Assembly (NCBI GenBank): GCA_016271365.2 | Contig: CM028129.1 | Span: 1,005,157,501 to 1,005,221,500, forward strand | Origin: Neoceratodus forsteri | Lineage: Eukaryota > Chordata > Ceratodontiformes > Ceratodontidae | Direction of reading: 5' to 3' | DNA: 64,000 bases | Shown here: positions 1 to 10,539 of the stretch, one piece after another | Layout: each line of letters starts with the position of its first letter | Numbering within the stretch: the stretch's first letter is position 1 | Made by a program: the position numbers and the translations under genes | Notes under the pieces: model-generated | What the model was told of the DNA's origin: nothing | Database searches by the model: none | Seen by the model: only the letters and a program-made list of their open reading frames with translations

Positions 1-775
1 GCAGGGGAGAGGAGAAGAATAGAGCTGTACGGGTAGGGAATCTGATATTACTGGAAGCAGGAGCATGGTGTAGAGGTAGAGAGAAAAGAAAGAAGATTAG
101 ATTGGAATTTAGGGAGTATGGAGCATGACAGGATGGGGGAGGGAGGGAGTTCCAGTCAGACACAGACACATAGGAGAATGACTTATGGGCACTAGCAAGC
201 CACACTTTGGGTATTATAAGAAGGGGAAGGGAAGCAGACTTTAGGGCTCGTGGAGGTTGTCTTAAGTGAATAAACTTGCTGAGGCATGGAGGAGTGTATT
301 TGTAGACCAGTTTGTGCATAAAACTCAGGGTGGCATACCTCAACTTAGATTCATATGATAACCAACCCGGAGTAGAGATAACATCACAGTGGTGGTGGCG
401 GGCATTGACCCCCAAGGCGAACTTTCCCACCCTATGGTAAGTCTGTTTGGGAAGAGGGAGGGTAGTAACATTAGTTGTGAGTATTAGCAGAGCACCATAA
501 ATTAAAAGTGGAAGAAGGGAGGAGGAAGCGATCTTATGGCAAGAAGCAGAGGTAAGGAAGGGGAGGATACGATAGAGGAGGCTTAGCTTTTGGTTCAGAG
601 ATTTAGTTAGGATGGAGACATGAGCATTAAGGGAGAGAGAGAGAGAGGTATCCAGGATGATGCCTAGGTATTTAAAGGTAAGGACAGATTTGAGGGCATC
701 ACCATTGAGAGAATTAATCCTGAGAGTGGGGAGGGTAAGGGATGGGAGGGTAGATGGGAGATTATACCATGGTCA
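1..775 (-). pseudogene. LINE reverse transcriptase, C-terminal part, cut by window edge
   Basis: Reading the minus strand from about 760 down to 1 gives an essentially open frame with no internal stop. It contains the RT thumb signature FKYLGIILDTSLSL (around 640-690), then a segment resembling AKSLxQKxxxLYxI, and late in the frame the DWNSLPP motif typical of the ends of jockey-superfamily LINE ORF2 proteins. It has no usable start, so it is a 5'-truncated copy running off the window. The region around residues KSLNQKLSLLYRI resembles the same segment of LINE B at 27565-27843 (KSLHQKIGILYC), so the two probably belong to related families. The SLSLSL stretch is coded by a short GA run and may be slipped. 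Family (L2, Rex1 or other) is not settled. Confidence 0.75.
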
Positions 776-1436
776 CAAAATGAACACTAAAATCACAGCT
801 TCTGATTGGCTGGCTGGCACATCGGAGCTGGTGTAGATCCTACGATAACCACCGCAAGAGTTGCCAGCCTGCCAGTCTCGAGCCCCCCAAAGTTTAAATC
901 AATGCGAGGCACCCCTCACCCTGAAATGGTCGCCTTTTTCAGTGTCCCACTACGAACTTCTACCATACCTCACCTTTCATCACAAAAGAAGAAACAAACC
1001 CAGCTTTCAATTAATACATTCAGCCACACTTAATGAAACATTTTATTTGCTTGACTAAAATGAGCAGCAAACAGTGTGAGCAACCAAAGCAGTCACCTCT
1101 CACTCCAATAGCTCGGGTGGCCACCACTCAGACCCCCAGCACCAACAGTACAAGCATGCCGTTCTCCAGTCTTGCAGCACCCAACTTCAACTCTGCACAT
1201 ACCATGTAGTCCATAAATTACAATAAAATAAAAAGGCAGTTCAAAAGAAATTGCCCTGAACACCACCATGACTGAATTATACCCACAAACTCATACCTGG
1301 AAGTACCCATCGCCCCAACGCAAATCCCGGAAATGCAACCCAGAACTATTTTGTATCGTGCAACAATAAAATATAGAAAAACTATTTAAAATGGGAAAAA
1401 AAATGTTTTTCTCTTTTTAAAAGAAAAAGAAGAAGA
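776..1436. other. unassigned sequence
   Basis: I recognise no coding region, palindrome or repeat family here. Short open frames have no family signature. Confidence 0.4.
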
Positions 1437-1602
1437 AAGCTATGGTATAATCATAATAACCCACTCGAGGGTGTGGGTTATGGGGGGATTTACCATGACT
1501 GGCGAGGATTTACCCACTCAGATGTGCCTCATGTGCAAACTACGCCAGCCGAGGTAAATCCCCCCCATAACCCACAACTCTCATGGTTTATTGCTTAAAT
1601 AG
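1437..1602. mobile_element. palindromic MITE, copy 1
   Basis: Two arms face each other: GGGTTATGGGGGGATTTACC near 1477-1497 and its complement GGTAAATCCCCCCCATAACCC near 1553-1573, with ACTGGCG/CGCCAGC inside. The outer part reads ATGGTATAAT on the left and ATGGTTTATTGCTTAAAT on the right. A second element at 30525-30690 has the same plan (TTAAGCAATATACCATGACA, then GGTGGATTTACC arms, and TCATGAGGCAC in the loop), so this is a dispersed family. It has no coding capacity. Superfamily is not assigned because no clear target duplication is visible. Confidence 0.6.
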
Positions 1603-2815
1603 CATACTTTTTGTTTTTTTTTTGTATTAAGAACAAGTTGATTTTACAAAAAACAATCTTCTAGAGCAGCAACATCAGATGCTAGTTCTCTGTTGATCCA
1701 GTCGACATCAGGAGAGATCAAGATAACATATCATTCTTCCTGAGTAAGCTCACAGGATGAGGGCTTGGGTTGTTAACACATCCAACCCAGTCTGATTGAT
1801 GTTTAATTATATGCTCTATATATACAGTACTTATTTTGAGTCCCTATCTTATGATTATGTAGTTTTGTTAGGATTTGCCATAGTAAATGGTATACGTATC
1901 CCGAAGCACAGAAATGCAGCTCTGAACTCAGAGATACTAGTGCCCCCATTTTCCGAATGTGATCACAGGCACATTTTGACTCAGTTTCATTTTCCACTCC
2001 AGTTACAGCATTCAGTATCTCTGCAAACACACTGAGATTGTCGAAGTCCTATTTCTGCCTGCCATTGCTGTCCTTTATCAGTTGTTAGCAGGATAACTCT
2101 CCCCAAATAGCCATGAAAAAGCCAGAACATATCTCTCAACTGCTATGAATTTGGCATAGTACTATGATTTTTACACTGAAATTTACCCTTGCTTTTCAAA
2201 GGGTTGCTGATGTTCTTAATAATGTTGGAGCTATTTCCGGACACACAGACAATTAAATCATTGAAGTAACTTGACAGCAACATTCCTTAACACTAAATAT
2301 ATGGAGCTCACTATTTTAGACATATTATTCTTTAAAATAAGGAAGTGCTATACATTCTGACCATTTGCTCTGAATTTTGAAGGCCAGTACTATGAATTTT
2401 AATGCTTGTAAATTGAGAGGTATGGGCCAGAATACAGGCAAATTTGACAATCATGTAAAATGAGCTGCATGCTGTGGAAAATCTGACAACTTCCTGCAGT
2501 TTGGGAGACTTACAAAGTGTGTTTGTCCTTTGAGCAGGAGGACAGCTGTTCTCTGTGACTCTACAGCCACATGAGAGCCAGGAAACAGTCTCAGTGTACT
2601 GATGGAACCCTCCTCCTACAGGAAGCACCACTTGTGGTTGACAGTAAACTCGCCAACTTCCCGCACAGTGATGGGACAATACCAACACCGATATTGTGCT
2701 GTCACAAAAGGAAGTGCTTTTTGTGGGGGACTACACCCACTACAACCCCTACATTTCAATATAATCAACTCCAGGTCAGAGTTGTACTAGGGAGGGGGGC
2801 AGGAGAAAAGCATCA
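1603..2815. other. unassigned sequence
   Basis: I see no recognised element. Open frames at 1796-2035 and 2332-2688 show no domain and no codon pattern that supports them. Confidence 0.4.
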
Positions 2816-2819
2816 GTGA

Positions 2820-2860
2820 AAACAGACCATTACAGTGACTGTCACTGTAATGGTCTGTTT
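2820..2860. repeat. perfect 19-bp hairpin
   Basis: AAACAGACCATTACAGTGA at 2820-2838 is followed by a 3-base loop CTG and an exact reverse complement at 2842-2860. Imperfect pairing continues outwards (GTGAA at 2816-2820 with TTTCAC after 2860). It could be a tiny foldback element or the centre of a decayed MITE. Confidence 0.85.
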
Positions 2861-2884
2861 TTGCGTTTCACTGTCAGGGTGTTG

Positions 2885-3565
2885 CTCTAGAGTGGGCCAC
2901 TGCCTTCTACAGAGGCAAAGAGGAGTCAGAAGTCACAAATGGTCTCCTCTACCTTCTACTACACAGCCAATGAGGTAGAAGTCACAGACACTTCTCCTTC
3001 TGATCTCCTCCTACAGAAGTAATTGAGAGTCAGAAGTCACAGACAAACTCTTCTTCCTATAGCAAGCAGTGAAGAATTAGTCACAGACAGACTCCTTCAC
3101 CTCAAACAGCAGCCATTGGGGAGTCAGAAGAAATAAATGGACTCCTTCTACTAAAGAGGTATTGGGAGTCATATGCCAGAGATGGATTATTTCTCCTCAC
3201 ACAGCAGACAATTGAGAGTCAAAAATTGTAGACAAACTCCTCTTCCTCACTAAGCAGGCAGTTGAGAATCTGAAGACACAGATGGACTCCTCCCCTCAAA
3301 AAGTGGGCAGTGGGGATACATATGATCTCATCCTCTTCTTACAGAGGTAATGAGGACTCAGAAGCCACAGATAGACTATTCTCATAAAGAAGGAAAAGGG
3401 GAGATATAAATTACAGATGGACCTCTCTCCCTCAAACAGCAAGCAATGGGGAGTCAGAAATTATAGACTCCTCACCCTCAAACAGCAGGCAGTGGTGAGT
3501 CAGAAGTTACAAATTCCTCCTCAAACAGCAGGCAATGAGGAGGCAGCAGACAGTCAGCGATGGGA
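2885..3565. repeat. degenerate minisatellite, units of about 55-65 bp
   Basis: The block repeats the pattern 'cagcaggcagtgGGGAGTCAGAAGTcacagatGGACTCCTcctcctcaaa' roughly ten times with drift. The clearest units are between 3240 and 3560, where AAACAGCAGGCA plus a GTCAGAA core recurs. Each unit contains a GAGTC...GACTC pair, so units are weakly self-complementary. Open frames such as 3417-3608 are by-products of the repeat. Confidence 0.7.
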
Positions 3566-3799
3566 TCAAGTACAGCTGATGGCTACAGTGCTGAAACTAC
3601 TGAAGTAGTCCTTAACTAGACTTGGCCAGGAAGTCTGTATGTTAAGGTACCAGAAACTAACATTAATTCTTAAGAAATTATATTTGTTGAAACACCAGTG
3701 TGCAGGGATGGAGGGGGAATGTGGGAAAACTTGACTTGGGACTTGAAGGTGTGATTTTCCCAGCAATATACCAGACCAGTGTAGTACACATGGTAGCAT

Positions 3800-3900
3800 G
3801 TGAATACAGCGAAAAAAGGTCAGCGAGTCAATTACAGCGATGCTATTATAGCGACTGTAATAATAGCGACCGCTGCATTACAGCAAAGATGGTTTCAGCG
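3800..3900. repeat. short cluster of TAGCGA / CAGCGA motifs
   Basis: The motif AGCGA recurs after CAG or TAT, for example ATTACAGCGATG, TATTATAGCGACTG and TAATAATAGCGACCG. The middle part TATTATAGCGACTGTAATA is nearly palindromic. It lies just left of the palindromic MITE and may be an older decayed element. Confidence 0.4.
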
Positions 3901-3924
3901 GCTCTAGGGTTATGGCCTACCTCC

Positions 3925-4310
3925 AGTGTTGAGTAAGTTAGTTTTTCTATTACTTTTGGAAACTTATTCCAGAAAGCTCTGTGCAGTCACTAGCAAGGAT
4001 GGAGAAGTACTGGAAAATAATACACCTTACAGTTACAATTACTTATGTATTTTTATACAAAAGTAATATGTAACTGTAACTGATTACATTTATTTGAAAC
4101 TAACTAGTAACTAACCTATTACTTTCAAATAAATGTCATCTGTTATAGTTTTTATTTTTTGTATAAAAAGAAATAAGTAACTGTAACTGTCAGGTGTACT
4201 ACTTTTCTAGTACTCTCCATCCTTGCTAGTGACTGCACACAGCTTCCTGGATCAAGTTTCTAAAGAAATAGAAAGCACAGAAAAGTAACTTATTCAATAC
4301 GGCCTACTTT
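3925..4310. mobile_element. long-armed palindromic MITE
   Basis: The left arm (about 3928-4105) and right arm (about 4115-4308) are reverse complements over more than 150 bp. Both carry GCAGTCACTAGCAAGGATGG or its complement and CAGTTACxxTTACTTAT, and they meet near 4105-4115. Outer ends read GTTGAGTAAGTTAGTTTTTC on the left and AAAAGTAACTTATTCAATAC on the right. It has no coding potential. The superfamily is unknown because target duplications are not obvious. Confidence 0.75.
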
Positions 4311-5839
4311 CCGTGTCTAGGTGCACCTCGGAAGATGTTATTTTAGAAATAGGGGTTCAGGGTGCAACTCTCCGGGGGGGGTGCAGTATGCCCTGCAATA
4401 CCAGTCCATAGCCTAGTAATATCCCATCATAGGAATACTTGCAAGATGTGTGCTGAATAGTCACTCTCTCTATTTATCGATTGCCAAAATGGGCTTCACT
4501 GTGAAAACCTCACCGATAACGCACTCGCTGTACTTGATTCGCTGTATTCATATGGAACCGTACACACAGCTGAAAGATGCACACAGTGCCTCCCACAGTA
4601 GCACAGAGAATGTGGAGTATTACTACTTGTTCTACAAAGGTTGCTTACATACATGCCACTTGGCTCTTGTTGGCTTTTAAAAACCCATGTGCGATGTCAC
4701 CTTGCTCACAAAAAGTCCATCAAAGATGAAACTCAACTCCTCTTGCCATTTTTATTTAGCTAGTTAGTCAGTTAAAGCTAGATGGGGGGGCAGGATCATT
4801 ACCTGGCTCTGACCACCCTGCAATATGAGCAGACTCGTAAATCTAATGCCCATATTCTGCTGACTTCATCATATGTTCATGAGAATTGTTCCGACACCAG
4901 CCTGCTAGTGCAGCAGAAGAGCTTCTGCTTGCAAGACGATGCCCCAGGTTCAGGAATGGACCCGAAGAGTCAGAGGGCCAGCCAAGGGGAGAAGGCTGGA
5001 GCATCTCATGGGCTGCTTTCCTCCCCTGGGGGGGTGGGCAGGGTTAGCGTTTGGTATATGATTGACCCCTTGTGGAGGCCTGGGGAAGATCAGTTGCTGC
5101 AGGAGCTGAGATGCAGGGGAGGCATGCCACACATCAGCATTTTGGTGCACCATGTCATTGCATGTCATACCTCTCAGGGGACCAAAACCAGCAAAAAATG
5201 CTGGCCCCATAAATGATGCTAACACCAACAGCAGGTAAATGTCTCAGGCTCATATAAGGTCTCAGTTCAGGTCTGTATGATGGTTAGCAGGTTGTTTGAA
5301 CGCTCAGTTTATGTAAAATCACAATATGACTGCATTAGCTATGCTTTTGCATTTTAAATGCTGTATATTTCTTGTGAGCCGGAGATGGTTCCCTGCTGTT
5401 GCTGTTAGTATTGGGAATTTGATTACAATGATACAGCACAAAAAAACATTTATGTGGCTGTTTTCTTGAGGTGCTGACTGCTTTACCACTAAAGTGGTTG
5501 TGACTTGAGACTCCAGACTACCTATGATGTCACCAGCCTTTTGGACCAATGACTGTTTCAGAATGGCAGGAACATCAAGGTAATGATAACAGAGCTGTAG
5601 TGTCTAAGAATGACAGTCAGTTATACAAGACGACATTCCTAACTAGCATTAACACTGGGTAAGGTGGCAAAATTACAGACTGATATGAATATCGTTAGGG
5701 GCTCTTTAAATGCATTATAGATTGTGGTAGACCCAAAAATCAGAAAAAGCAAAATTAAAAAATTAAATGTAATAAAGCACATTTTGTAAAATAAAAGCCT
5801 TGCATTTCCTAATACATTTCACAGTATCACTATCTGTAA
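4311..5839. other. unassigned sequence
   Basis: I recognise no element. The open frames at 4450-4680 and 4782-5216 lack any domain signature. Confidence 0.4.
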
Positions 5840-7870
5840 CGTTGTACCAGTGTAAACTGTCACTATTGTCCTAACTTCAAGCTTTCATTTACAAAAAAAA
5901 AGTTCCCAATGCCTATGATTCCAAAGCTATCCCCTATCAAAGAAATCATCTTTGGAAAAGGCTAACATTGGAACTGTTAAGGACAGGAACTTACAGTCAT
6001 ATTTTTTTAAATGAACACTTGGAGTCAGGGTACTATTGTTTTGTTACACTGGTGCTGATTTTATGCCTCAATATTTAAGTTTTTTATCAGTACTTTTAAA
6101 ATATATTAGACCAATATATCCATAAACATTATTAATAAAACTTTCAAACATGGATATATGTAAGCTGTACCAGGATAAGAGAAGAATATTGCCCTGATTC
6201 CAAGCTTTTATTTAAAAAAAAAATATTTAAAAAATAAATTAAAAAAGTTCCTATACCCTCAGTATCCAAAATTATCTCCTATCAAAGAAATTGGGCCCAA
6301 TTTTCAAAACAATATGGTTGACGCAAGGTGTCTGCACCAAATGGGTACGATGCAAGTGGCACCCTGTGTCAAACTTTGTGGCAATTCCAATTTTCAAATG
6401 GAGGCATGTCGAAATCGGGATGCCTTGTGTCCAAGTTGCCCTGCGCCACCCTTGTGACAGAATTGTCCAAGTGCCAGGTCAGAAGAGGGCTTGCACTAGG
6501 GAGGGGCTGCAGCATTCCCTTGTTTGCTATTTTAGAAGCCCTGCCATGGACACAAGAGGGTCTCAAGTTAGACCAATCAAGAGATGGTCTAAGGGACTTG
6601 TGCCACTGCCAGACACTGTGGCAATTGGGGTGGGGAACTGAAAGTAGAGGGCCGAGGGCAGAAGGAGTACAGGACGTACCCTAGTGGGCATCAGGAGACA
6701 ATGGGAATAACAGAGTGTGATGTGGCATCCAGTGGGGTTGCCACATGCAGAACCATACAATCGATCAGATGGGACCACTTCATGGGGGGTTGCCAGGGAT
6801 GGACAATGACATGGCCTCAGGTGGGCACAGCCCTGGCAGCTGCCCCATAGGTGGCAACCACTCAGAACTCTGTAGGTGGGAAGCTGGAGCTGCAAGTTGA
6901 CGGCTGCCAGTGGTGGGTGGGAACATTCTCTTGGCACCGCAACAGTCCCCTAGTACCCACCTCCCACGTTGTAGCAGGCTTACTCCACTTACAGGGTTCT
7001 GAGTGGTTGCCACCTATGGACAGCTGCTAGGGCTGTGCCCACCTGGGGCCATGTCACTGTCTGTTCCTGGCAACCCTCCACAAAGTGGTCCCATTTGATT
7101 GGCTGTATGGCTCTGCACATGGCACCCCCACTGGGAGCCATATCACACCCTGTCATTCCCACTGTCTCCTCAATACTCCTTAGGGCATCCCCCATGCTCC
7201 TTCTGCCCCAGGACCCCTCCTGGCATGTAGAGTCTCCCCCAATCCTCACTGCCCCTCTAGTGTTGCACCAGGCAGGGGGCGAGAGGCCAGATCCCTGAGC
7301 CAATCACTGCAGATGCACTAAATGTTTGGTACAAGTCTGCAGCTCTGGCAACTCATGGGTCTTTGATGGAGGGACCCCCCCCTTTTATAAAATTGGGTGC
7401 AGGGTCCCTGACATACCTAGAGTTCACTGCAGCCCTAGGGCGACGTAACTTGCGTTGCTGTAAGGGCTCTTTGAAAATCAGGCCCATTATCTTTAAAAAG
7501 GACTAGCACTGGAACCATTAGGGATAGAAACTTAATATGTATGTATTTTTTTAAATAAAAGCTTGGAGTCAGGGCAATATTGACATGTTACACTGGTGCA
7601 GTTTTCATTTATCAATATTTAAAAGTTTTATTGAAACTTGTAAAATATATTAGACTAATGTATTGAGTTAAATTATCAATAAAACTTTTAACTATGGATA
7701 TATGTAAGCTATACCAGGGTAACATATCAATGTTGTCCTAACTGTAAGCTCTCATTTAAAAAATAATTAAGGTCCTAGCCTCTCCAGTTCCAAGGTTCTC
7801 TCCTATCAAAGAATTTATCTTTCAAAAGATCTAACTTTGGAATCTTTGAGAATAAGAACATAATCTGACC
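5840..7870. repeat. tandem array of a palindromic repeat, period about 326 bp (interrupted)
   Basis: About two and a half copies are visible: 5861 to about 6186, 6187 to about 7725 (interrupted by the element at 6293-7485) and about 7726 to 7870. Shared blocks are CCTAAC/TTCAAGCTTTCATTT, CCTATCAAAGAAAT, GGAACTGTTAAGGACAGGAA, GGAGTCAGGG, TTACACTGGTGC and ATGGATATATGTAAGCT. Within a unit, GCCCTGATTCCAAGCTTTTA and TAAAAGCTTGGAGTCAGGGC are inverted, so each unit folds on itself. It could be a tandemly amplified MITE or a small satellite. Confidence 0.7.
6293..7485. mobile_element. Harbinger-like 1.2-kb foldback element
   Basis: The ends are imperfect inverted repeats: GGGCCCAATTTTCAAA on the left and TTTGAAAATCAGGCCC on the right. 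The triplet ATT flanks both sides (6290-6292 and 7486-7488), as expected of a 3-bp target duplication of PIF/Harbinger type. The inside is a long imperfect palindrome centred near 6930: the stretch around CCATAGGTGGCAACCACTCA at about 6845-6865 pairs with TGAGTGGTTGCCACCTATGG near 7000-7019, and GGGACCACTT pairs with AAGTGGTCCC. It is GC-rich unlike its AT-rich host. Several overlapping open frames on both strands (6291-7303) are mirror products of the palindrome. I see no transposase. Confidence 0.8.
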
Positions 7871-7910
7871 AACACTGTTCAAAGATCTACTGAGGGATAT
7901 CTGGTTGCAA

Positions 7911-8655
7911 GGGGCCCGATTCCAAAAGGATTGCTGCAACTCGCCGGTGTAGAGGAGTTGCGAAAATCGCCACTATGCAAGGGACCGTATGCCACATTCC
8001 AAGAGTAGCAGGGTCCCGGCACTTGTGACATGTGGGATACCCCATGCGGAGGCTAACACCACACGCATGGCATATATGCCCCATGTCGCAAATCATGGCT
8101 GGTGACAGGCAGCCACCCTGAAGCCCTCCCTGCCCCAGACTACCACAGCACAGACCAGGGGGCATGGGGGTGCAGGACAGATGGCACAGGCGTCCGGGGG
8201 TACACCATAGATCGGACCCCCGGGGAACCCCGATGATCGGGGGTGGGGGGAAGGGGTGTGCTTGCGGGAGCTTGGGGGCAGTATGGCACTGGTGCCATGG
8301 CACTGCGTGGTGGCATCCAATGGTGCCAGCTGTCAGCTGTCATGTAGGATAACTCTGAGCTGCCGTAAGGTAGCTATGCAAGTGTGGCTTTTGTAATCGC
8401 GCAGGCAGGTTACAACAGCCACCCTCCTGGAATTGGGCAATGTTGCTGCCATAAACCACTCTTGAACCTTGGCATTGCAGGCTGCAATGTGTAGTGGGTG
8501 GCATGACCTACGATTGTCATAGCCCGCAGCCACCATGGCACAAGGTGCCACTTGGAATACTGGTGGGCGTAAAGCTTGGCGTAAGTTGCGGGATATGCCA
8601 AGGGGTTTAGCATCTCTCGGCTTACGCCGGCATAGCCCGACTTGGAATTGGGCCC
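7911..8655. mobile_element. Harbinger-like non-autonomous element with GGGCCC termini
   Basis: The left end GGGGCCCGATTCCAA and the right end TTGGAATTGGGCCC are inverted repeats. If the boundaries are 7911 and 8655, CAA flanks both sides, a plausible 3-bp duplication. The termini resemble those of the elements at 6293-7485 and 51841, so they may share a transposase source. The interior is GC-rich and not strongly palindromic. Open frames inside (7887-8303 and 8410-8742, minus strand) have no domain signature. Confidence 0.65.
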
Positions 8656-8656
8656 C

Positions 8657-8885
8657 AAGTTTTTAAACTTCTCTATGCATAGCACAGCATGAAGTGGCCC
8701 TACATCATGTAGCACAAAGTGCCACTTCACATAGTTCTTCACCTAGTGAAGTGACCACTGTGCCTGGAAGAAATTACATGTAGTGGCACTTCACCAGAGA
8801 AAGGTGCCACTTAGCATAGTGCATCCCAGTCAAAACTACACATAGTGGCACCTTCACTAGCAGAGTATCATTACACATTCTTTTT
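8657..8885. repeat. dispersed repeat family R, copy 1
   Basis: This stretch matches 37265-37500: TTTTTAAACTT, GTAGCAC, CACTTCACATAG, TTCTTxACCTAG, GTCAAAACTA and CATAGTGGCA occur in the same order. It contains repeated short dyads built from GTGGCACTTCAC. It has no coding content. Confidence 0.65.
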
Positions 8886-9610
8886 TAAAATGGCTCTTGT
8901 AACAAAAACCAAAAAACCTCCACCAACATTCAGCATATTATCACCATCACCCCTCTACACCATCAGCTTAAAGTCATGATGTTACCCCAACCCCCAGCTT
9001 CATAGCACCCACCTCCCGCTTCCCCCAGCATCCCAGTGAAGTTTGTAATAAGTGTACCTAGTATCAGCATAAGACTCTCCTCCCCAACTCAGGCATGATG
9101 ACACCTGCCCTTGAAAAAATCAGTTTTCCACCCCACCTCCCACCCAGCATACTCCCATTCACAAAAGCATCCCACAATAGCACAAATGTAATTTAAGCAA
9201 GTACATACCAGAACACTTATAAAATCCTGTAATCTTCTTGTAGCAGATTGGCATTTTCTGCCATGCCTGTGCCTATCCCACTGTGCTGCACGAGAGAGTT
9301 AACAACATGGTATGATGACGCATGACTGTCACGTCCTGTATCATGCCCTATGTACGGAGATTTAATAATCTCTGTATCTCCTATGCCTTACCGTTTTCAA
9401 AGACTATACCTAAATATCATGTGTATGCTATGTATACACACAGCATGTGAGAGGAGACCCTCCATTGGGATGTGCAATCCTCCTCCTCCCAATGGCAGCC
9501 CTCAATGGCTCGAGCTTGCGTCCAGTCTCAGGATGCTGGCTTCACAAGCAGTAACTCTACTGCTGGACCTAAAATATTTTTTAAATCTGAATTTCAGTAT
9601 TTTATTTTAA
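8886..9610. other. unassigned sequence
   Basis: I see no recognised element. The proline-rich open frame at 9350-9610 has no family signature. Confidence 0.35.
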
Positions 9611-9800
9611 AATGTGCTTCTGTTGAAAGGAGGGTCTGGTATCTGAACAGTTTCTTAAATGTGATGTATTGCTTCTCAGCTGTGCCCATGGAGGTGGTGA
9701 GCCCAAACTGTTTAGAAAGCATTTTTGTTGAAAGGATGGCACTGGGATCTAAAATTTCATTACATTTATTTTTTATACCAGACAAAAAGATGAGCCAAAT
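9611..9800. repeat. dispersed repeat also present near 29530
   Basis: TTTCTTAAATGTGAT, TTGCTTxTCAGCT and a following TGTTxAGAAA block recur at 29530-29620. Inside this copy the phrase GTTGAAAGGA plus TGGxATCTxAA occurs twice (about 9621 and 9729), suggesting a short internal tandem. The nature of the element is unknown. Confidence 0.4.
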
Positions 9801-9861
9801 AGCTTGTTTCACAAGCAACCAGTTGTAGAGAATAAATGCAAAATACAAAGAATCACTAGTC

Positions 9862-10230
9862 CCAGGAACACAGCTCAGCCAAGGACTGGGAGGTCCAGTT
9901 CCTGAAACCCTATCCACAGCCTCCTGTTTCCTTCAATTGGGAGCCACCAATTCAGCAGTGGACGGAGCTCCATAGGCATGGGATTTTTTGAAAGAAGACA
10001 AAGAGACCTGACTGGCATGATTGGCACCATTCCTCTAGACATGCTAGAACCTGTGCTGCAAGGTGCCAAGAGGGGAGCGTAATCCAGAACCCCTCCTCCC
10101 AACTGACATCACCTCACAGGACCAGAAACACAGCTCAGCCAAGGAATGGGAGTTTCGGTTCCTGAAACCCTGCCCACAGCCTCCTGTTTCCTCTAATTGG
10201 GAGCCATCAGCCAGACAGTAGGCAGAGCTA
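9862..10230. repeat. direct duplication of about 110 bp
   Basis: The segment at 9862-9970 (AACACAGCTCAGCCAAGGA, CAGTTCCTGAAACCCT, CCACAGCCTCCTGTTTCC, AATTGGGAGCCA) reappears at 10122-10230 in the same order with a few substitutions. About 150 bp lie between the copies. The open frames across it on the minus strand run out of one copy into the other and are not convincing genes. Confidence 0.7.
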
Positions 10231-10539
10231 TCCTTTCCCTCTAAATGGGTTGCTCTCTTAGCAGTCCTCATTGATAAGAGCCACAGTGCAAAGGATATCA
10301 TCTCTGGCATCTGCCTTGGGCATAAGCCGTGGGAGGCTGCCAGTGGTCAGAACTGCTGCTGCCCTAAACAGACCCTGTGAAGAACACTGCTTTTGAACAC
10401 TTCATGTTAGTACTTCAGGTATAAATCGCAGTGGTAATTTACTGTACAGTGTTTTGCATAGCAGGAGCCCAGGCCTTAGGTGCTACCTCTGAGGGCATTT
10501 TGTTGCTAATTGCACTTTTTATTCTTGTGTTCACTGAGT

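Noticed and set aside
2332..2688. 118-codon minus-strand frame
   Set aside because: No recognisable domain, and cysteines and serines are scattered without pattern.
2885..3565. Regular repeats considered as a CRISPR array
   Set aside because: Units are degenerate with no constant repeat or unique spacers, and the setting is eukaryotic.
6291..7303. Several overlapping open frames of 77-124 codons on both strands
   Set aside because: They lie in the long palindrome of a GGGCCC-ended element. Frames on the two arms mirror each other and contain no domain.
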